Part shown: piece by piece, positions 49,601-52,600 of the stretch
Layout: each line of letters starts with the position of its first letter
How positions within the stretch are numbered: position 1 is the stretch's first letter
NCBI GenBank assembly: GCA_964036045.1
Contig: OZ038395.1
Coordinates: 7,946,465-8,010,464 of the forward strand
From: Eutreptiella sp. 'Long Island Sound 2002'
Lineage: Eukaryota; Euglenozoa; Euglenophyceae; Eutreptiales; Eutreptiaceae
DNA length: 64,000 nt
Direction: 5' to 3'
Position numbers and translations under genes: made by a program
Notes under the pieces: generated by a model
The model's database searches: none
What the model was told of the DNA's origin: nothing
The model's input: only the letters and a program-made list of their open reading frames with translations

Positions 49601-52600
49601 TGACGCCCGCCCGATGCATCGGAAGGGGGGTGGGGGGTTCCCCCCCCTTGAGGGCGCCCCGCCTACGCCCAGCCACTGTCTCCCTGACGCCAAGTGCCAG
49701 CCTCAATGGTATTTGTAACCGACAGTAACTAACCGCCCCCAACCGCTTCGGCAACCTCCTCCAACCGCCTGTCTAACCGCTCCTGGGGCCGCCTCTGCGG
49801 TCCCTTCCCTTCTGATGCCTCCGTGCGTCCGCCCGCGTGGGGTGCGGATTTGGTGTGTGCTTGTTCCGTTGCGGACGGAGGGCGGTGGTGGTCACCCCTT
49901 GGCCCGTCTCACCCCTTGGCCCGTCGTTGTGCCAGGGAACACCAAGATCCTGAGCCCCATCGTGTACGTGGAGGTCAAGTCCGGCCACAGCCCGTCCCTG
50001 ACGGAGGAGATCAAACTGATGAGCTACGCGGCCCTCGTGGAGTCCGCGGGCACCTTCGCCCTGGAGCTCGTGGTATGCGTGCGGGCGGGCGCGGGGGTCG
50101 TGGCGGCGCTGGGGTGGCGGGTGGGGCGCGCGCTGCCCGTCACGCGGCGCCGGACGGGACGCGCGCACCCGCCGTCGACCAACCCAGACCAAACCTCCCC
50201 CCCCCCCCCTAATACATCCCTGAACGGCCCCCCTCTGTGTGAGCCAAGGCCGTCCGTAAGGATCCGGGTTTTGCCCTTTTTTTTGTCCTTTTGTGAGGAC
50301 AGGCCCTATGATGGCCCTCTGGGCCGGCAGTTACCGGCAGACCGTTGGTGCTCAACCGCCGACCGCCGCCGCTCCACTGCCACACGCAGGCGCGCCCCGT
50401 GGGCCCCGGGACGTGCCGGGGGTTGTTTGGGTTTTGTATGTCCCGTGGGGGGGGGGGGGGGGGGGGCAGCCCGGTCCCATTCGGGGCAGCACCGCGGCCA
50501 CGCCGCGCCACGTCGGGCCTCGGATGTCTGTCGCTGGGACCATTCGAAATGGGGCTCTGCACGTTGAGCACGTTGAGTAGGTGGCGGCGCAGTGGAGGAG
50601 GTGGCGGAAAAAAAGGTCAGCAAGTGCGAGTTGGGTGGCCGCCTCAGCTGGTGAAAGTTTTACTTTGGGGGGGGGGGGGGGGTCAGCACAGCCCCGGCAC
50701 ACCAACACTGGGCTCCGCGAACGTGGAAACGGCACCAGCAAGAGCACCGGCCGCAGCGGCCGACAGAACGCAGCGACCCGACGCAACATGCGAAGGGAAG
50801 AACGGGTGACTGTCCAGGGCCCCGTAAAGAAACAGCAAACCGACGGAATGTCACACGGGGGGTGATTGGAGCCCCCCCCCCCCCCCCGCCCCCCCCCCCA
50901 CAAATTCAGGGAGGGGGGGTTGCGGAAGGGGCTTCAAGGGCCACCCGCTTATTTCCTCAATACAAATGCCTGCCAATGCAAATGCCAATAGGGCCCCGAA
51001 AGCGGGGGCAACGGGGGGTGTGGGGAAGGGGCTCAATTGACGGGGCCATTGGCTGCAGGCCCCGCAAAATTTTTTCAGGGAGGGCTCCCATGGTCTCCTT
51101 TTTTTCCGCGTTGATCACAAGGCACGCCATGATTTTTCTGGACCCCCCGCAACACGCTGATTCCAAGAAAATGTTCCCCCAAGTTTGGGGGTTTGGGTCC
51201 TGGGGGGCGGGAGGGGGTGGGCGGTTGGATGTTGGGAATTCTTTTTGGGGGAGGGTGGGGGGGTCCCACCCTGGGCCTCACGCACACGGAAACACAGCGA
51301 GGCAGGCTATGGACGGCCTGTGGACAGAGGCGCATGGACGGCAAAAACAGTCAAACGACCCCGGCAACAACCAGCACAACCCCAAATACACCAACTACTG
51401 GGCGCCACTGACGCGCAAGGCACATCCCGCCACATTCAGCACAGCCCCAACACACCAACGACTGGGCTCCGCGAACGCGGAAACGACACCAGCAGGAGCA
51501 CCGGCCGCAGCGGCCGACAGAAAGCAGCCACCCGACGCAACATGCGAAGGGAAGAACGGGTGACTGTCCAGGGCCCCGTAAAGGAACAACAACCCGACAG
51601 AATGTCACACGGGGGGTCCGGCCAGGGGGCGCTATGGACCTCCTCTCCCCCCTCCATCACAAACTCGCCCACCCCAGCTACCGTCTGTGACTGGTCCACC
51701 ACCGGTGCTGACTGGCCGTCCCTCGCAGGGTGTGACTGACTTCACCGCCAAGACCATCGTGACGGACCCCGTTCAACTGAAGGTCGGGTTCCAGCCCGCG
51801 GCACCCTCTCCAACATCTTCTCCTGCGCCTGGAACGCCGTCTCCAAGCCCGGCCCCTGAGACGTATGATGCTGCCCACGTTGTCCTCAGCACCTCGCCTG
51901 ACGACCCCGGCCTTTCTGCAGCGGTCCCAGCCAAAGGGGGGGCTTCCGGTGACAGCGGTTGGGGGGGTATCCGGCGAGGCACTTTGGAATTCATTTGCAC
52001 AGCGGAGTCAGGGCTGTGTGTTTTCGCGCGTCTTCGCGTAGACGCGTATCTGCCACGTATACGTCGTGTATACGTACACGCGTGAACATGCCCATGTGCA
52101 CTGGTAAACGCCGTGAGTCGACCGTTTTTTTTGAAGGCCCCCCTTCCCAAATATTGTCTCTTCGCGTCTACAACATCCCGACAGTGTCTACAATTAGCAG
52201 GCGCGTCTATTTGTGGTGCACAGTGTCTACAGACTCTACCCGGGAAAACGTGTACATGCGCAGTGTCTACAGACTCTACCCGGGTAAACGTGCATGTGCA
52301 CAGTGTCTACAGAATTTTTTTTTGTGCACAGGGTCTACAAACTATGCACAGTGTCGAAGGTGGCAGGCGCTAGTGGCACGTCTGGTTGGACATGTGTGCC
52401 ATTCTGTCGCGGAGCTTCTCTGTTACTTTAGAGCCTTTGGAAGGCAGGGAAAGCCTCGAGCGGATGTGACAAGTGGCGACGTGACGTCCAAAATGTGTTG
52501 TTGCACTGTGCAATGAACAACGGTGGAGGGGTCGGCCAAGTGCCGCGTTTGGGGCTCACGAATTGTGGGTCGGTTGGTCGGTCTGCTCAAGTGTTACAAG

